Below, piece by piece: positions 7,238-9,431 of a stretch of 9,431 bases of DNA; position 1 is the first letter of the stretch; each line of letters opens with the position of its first letter. This DNA comes from an uncultured Zetaproteobacteria bacterium (GTDB lineage Bacteria; Pseudomonadota; Zetaproteobacteria; Mariprofundales; Mariprofundaceae). The notes under the pieces were generated by a model. It saw only the letters and a program-made list of their open reading frames with translations, had not been told where the DNA came from and ran no database searches. A program made the position numbers and the translations under genes. The stretch covers positions 1-9,431 of the forward strand of contig CAMZLX010000203.1 in assembly GCA_947311795.1 (NCBI GenBank), in the 5' to 3' direction.

Positions 7238-8325
7238 GTCTAAGACCCGTTATATATGTGTGCCTTGTGTTGATAATGGGCGGTTGTGTGGGGAAAAAAG
7301 GTGATGACTTTCGCGTGTCACTAGGGCTTGTGAGTGCATATGATACAGCCAAGACTGCTTTTCACCAGGGGCTTATTATGGAGTCCAGAGAGCGGTTATT
7401 AACGGTTGGCAAGGGTGATGAGGATTATAAAAAAGCGCAAGAGTTTCTACAGAAAGAGGTAGAGCCTGCTCGGTTGAAATTACTCCGCTATTATGCACAA
7501 AAGGGAAAAGCCGAAGAAAAGGAAAAGAATTGGGCAAAAGCTGAAGAAGCTTATCGCATGGGTGCCGAGTTATCGCAGCAACCCAAAGCACTTATCACAT
7601 ACCAAAAGAGAATGAACCTTAAAGTAAGGCAAGTTCGGTTTAATGATTTGTACCAAAAGAAAAAAGCAGAAGACGAGGCATGGTTAAAAGGTCAACAAAG
7701 TTATGTGCCACCCAAAGGTTTATATGGCGATGATGAAGCATTTGCTCTCGCTAGATTGAATTTAACGAAAGGGTTTGATTTGCATACCACACAAACATGG
7801 TCGCTTGCGCAGACCTATGAAAAAAAGAACATGCCTGAGCTTGTGTGGTTGTATGCCGATTCCTATTTGAGATTGTCTCCTGGTGATAAGAAGGCGCAAG
7901 ATTTAAAGAATGCGATGAAAAATGCGGTACCACGAACGTTTAGACTTCCCAAAGAAAAAACATCTGTCAGCAAAACCAAAGTGACCAAGGTTGTCGAAAC
8001 GCCACCTGATAGCAAACAGGTCAAAGCTTTGATGAAACAAGGCAAATGGTTAGAAGCCAAGTTTGAAGCATTAAACTTACGCAAACAGGGTAACCAAGAA
8101 GTAGATAAATTATTGGAAGACATTGATAAAAATATTGTTGAACTGGCAGAAGATGCTTATCAGAAAGGCAACTTGGCATTCCGCTTAGAAAAAATTAATG
8201 ATGCCGTTATATTTTGGCAACGTGCTGTGGATTTAAAACCCAATGAACAAACTTATATGGATAGCTTGCGCCGAGGCAAACAAATCCAAGAGCGTTTGAA
8301 AGCACTCAAAGAAGAGGATACCTGA
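7234..8325 (+). CDS. TPR-like predicted lipoprotein coupled to the cyclase
   Basis: A 363-residue predicted lipoprotein. Residues 1-18 look like a lipoprotein signal peptide: R4, a hydrophobic core (6-15) and LIMGGC, with C18 as the lipid-bearing Cys. Met at -3 is unusual, as Leu is preferred there. The mature protein is helical and Lys/Glu-rich, with TPR-like helix pairs at about 85-118 ([15 protein letters not shown]) and 304-337 ([14 protein letters not shown], then [13 protein letters not shown]). A Lys/Thr/Pro linker (about 235-258) divides two helical halves. TPR arrays usually bind proteins or peptides. Start is TTG with GGAG 7 bases upstream, overlapping the cyclase stop, so the two proteins are probably made together. 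Inference: it may feed the cyclase's periplasmic domain or scaffold an envelope complex. Its stop lies 2 bases before ispG. I recognise no closer family. Confidence 0.82.
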   Translation: MSLRPVIYVCLVLIMGGCVGKKGDDFRVSLGLVSAYDTAKTAFHQGLIMESRERLLTVGKGDEDYKKAQEFLQKEVEPARLKLLRYYAQKGKAEEKEKNWAKAEEAYRMGAELSQQPKALITYQKRMNLKVRQVRFNDLYQKKKAEDEAWLKGQQSYVPPKGLYGDDEAFALARLNLTKGFDLHTTQTWSLAQTYEKKNMPELVWLYADSYLRLSPGDKKAQDLKNAMKNAVPRTFRLPKEKTSVSKTKVTKVVETPPDSKQVKALMKQGKWLEAKFEALNLRKQGNQEVDKLLEDIDKNIVELAEDAYQKGNLAFRLEKINDAVIFWQRAVDLKPNEQTYMDSLRRGKQIQERLKALKEEDT

Positions 8326-8327
8326 TT

Positions 8328-9431
8328 ATGCGTGATTCAATTGTAAAACCTCGCCGCAAAACGCGGCAAATTATGGTGGGTGATGTGCCAGTCGGTGGTG
8401 ATGCACCGATTGCTGTACAATCCATGACCAACACCTTGACCACGGATATTGATGCTACAGTGGCTCAAATTGCTACGTTGGAAGAAGCAGGTGCAGATAT
8501 TGTGCGTGTCTCTGTACCCGATGCTGAATCTGCTGCAGCCATGCCTGAAATTTTAGCGCAAACCAATTTACCTATTATCGCAGACATTCATTTCAGCTAC
8601 AAAATGGCATTGTTATCCCTTGATGCAGGTGTGCATGGTCTTAGGCTAAACCCTGGGAACATCGGTAGCCGTGATAGGGTTGAGCGTGTGGTGAAAGCTG
8701 CGCAAGAGCGTGGCGTGTCGATTCGCATTGGTGTCAATGCAGGTTCATTGGAAAAAGAAGTGAACGAAAAATATGGTGAGCCATGTGCTGATGCCATGGT
8801 GGAATCAGCATTGGGGCATATTCGTATCCTTGAAGATATGGACTTTCACGACATCAAAGTTTCGCTCAAAGCCAGTAATATTCCCATGACGGTTGCGGCT
8901 TATCGCAAGCTTGCAGACAAAGTGGATTATCCCTTTCATTTGGGCATCACTGAATCGGGCAGTTTGTTTGGCGGCACAGTCAAATCATCGGTAGGGCTTG
9001 GTCTTATCTTGGCGGATGGCATTGGTGATACGGTTCGTGTGTCGCTCGCTGCAGAACCCAAAGAAGAAATCAAAGTGGGCTTTGAAATCCTCAAAAGCCT
9101 TGGTCTTCGTCATCGTGGGGTCAACCTCATTGCTTGCCCATCATGTGCAAGGCAGAAGTTTAATGTGATTGAGACGGTTCAACTGTTGGAAGAACGCTTG
9201 GCACATATCCAAGAAAGCGTGGATGTGGCAGTGATTGGCTGTGTGGTCAATGGGCCGGGTGAAGCCAAGGAAGTAGATTTGGGCATCACAGGCGGTTATC
9301 CCGTGCATACCTTTTACCATGATGGAGAGAAGTTTGGCAAAGTGCGCTCCAACACCATGATTGATAGTTTGGTGGAAGAAGTGGAAAAACGTGCGGCGGT
9401 GATTCGCGCAGCAAAAGAAGCGGGGGAACAA
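8328..9431 (+). CDS. ispG: 4-hydroxy-3-methylbut-2-enyl-diphosphate synthase, C-terminus cut by window edge
   Basis: Cytosolic [4Fe-4S] enzyme (also gcpE) of the non-mevalonate (MEP) isoprenoid pathway, converting MEcPP to HMBPP with two electrons from a flavodoxin or ferredoxin. It has 368 codons to the edge with no stop; E. coli IspG has about 372, so only a few residues are missing. Cluster ligands fall at C270 and C273 (ACPSC), C305 ([10 protein letters not shown]) and E312, the same numbering as in E. coli. Other family blocks are [10 protein letters not shown] near residue 27, [22 protein letters not shown] and LRLNPGNIG. Start ATG at 8328 follows the lipoprotein TGA by 2 bases; AGAGGA about 9 bases upstream is a usable ribosome-binding site. 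In E. coli rodZ precedes ispG; here a lipoprotein and cyclase do. hisS may follow beyond the edge, but this is unseen. Confidence 0.97.
   Translation, partial: MRDSIVKPRRKTRQIMVGDVPVGGDAPIAVQSMTNTLTTDIDATVAQIATLEEAGADIVRVSVPDAESAAAMPEILAQTNLPIIADIHFSYKMALLSLDAGVHGLRLNPGNIGSRDRVERVVKAAQERGVSIRIGVNAGSLEKEVNEKYGEPCADAMVESALGHIRILEDMDFHDIKVSLKASNIPMTVAAYRKLADKVDYPFHLGITESGSLFGGTVKSSVGLGLILADGIGDTVRVSLAAEPKEEIKVGFEILKSLGLRHRGVNLIACPSCARQKFNVIETVQLLEERLAHIQESVDVAVIGCVVNGPGEAKEVDLGITGGYPVHTFYHDGEKFGKVRSNTMIDSLVEEVEKRAAVIRAAKEAGEQ

Noticed and set aside
9141..9431. Minus-strand open frame at the right edge (96 codons), rich in His and Phe
   Set aside because: It is antisense to ispG where the Cys ligands C273 and C305 and E312 are encoded; composition is typical of a shadow frame.

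Overview
The window looks like a piece of chromosome from a Gram-negative, probably aquatic proteobacterium with moderately AT-rich DNA. Pointers are a lipoprotein signal peptidase, a predicted lipoprotein, a C-terminal-Phe outer-membrane protein, the non-mevalonate isoprenoid enzyme IspG, an E. coli YfhL-like ferredoxin and an E. coli YqaA-like membrane protein. A gamma- or zetaproteobacterium would fit, but the sequence alone does not settle the lineage. I see no rRNA, tRNA, CRISPR, insertion sequence or prophage, and no gene-free stretch over 300 bases.

Layout. (1) Bases 1-772, minus strand: a dicluster ferredoxin (TTG start) overlaps by 4 bases the guanylate kinase gene gmk, which runs off the left edge. 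(2) Bases 868-1350, plus strand: lspA, divergent from the ferredoxin. (3) Bases 1353-3847, minus strand: a tight run of a stand-alone HDOD protein, an EAL-HDOD protein with a degenerate EAL domain, and a YqaA-family membrane protein whose stop lies 2 bases from the lspA stop. (4) Bases 4022-4759, plus strand: an exported beta-barrel-like protein with a duplicated signal-peptidase site, closed by a strong intrinsic terminator. (5) Bases 4851-5659, plus strand: an ECF sigma factor overlapping by 4 bases a small soluble zinc-finger (HxxxCxxC) anti-sigma candidate. (6) Bases 5741 to the right edge, plus strand: a membrane-bound class III adenylate cyclase with HAMP domain, a TPR-like lipoprotein overlapping its stop by TTGA, then ispG, missing only its last few codons.

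How the genes may work together. Housekeeping genes (gmk, lspA, ispG) flank about 6.5 kb rich in signalling genes: HDOD and degenerate EAL proteins, an ECF sigma/anti-sigma pair and a cAMP-producing cyclase tied to a lipoprotein. The cyclase has the Lys/Thr substrate-specifying pair typical of class IIIb enzymes, many of which respond to bicarbonate. The most interesting hypothesis is that the outer-membrane protein, sigma/anti-sigma pair and cyclase-lipoprotein pair form one envelope-linked signalling module. Gene order and a shared short motif upstream of the outer-membrane and cyclase genes suggest this but do not prove it.
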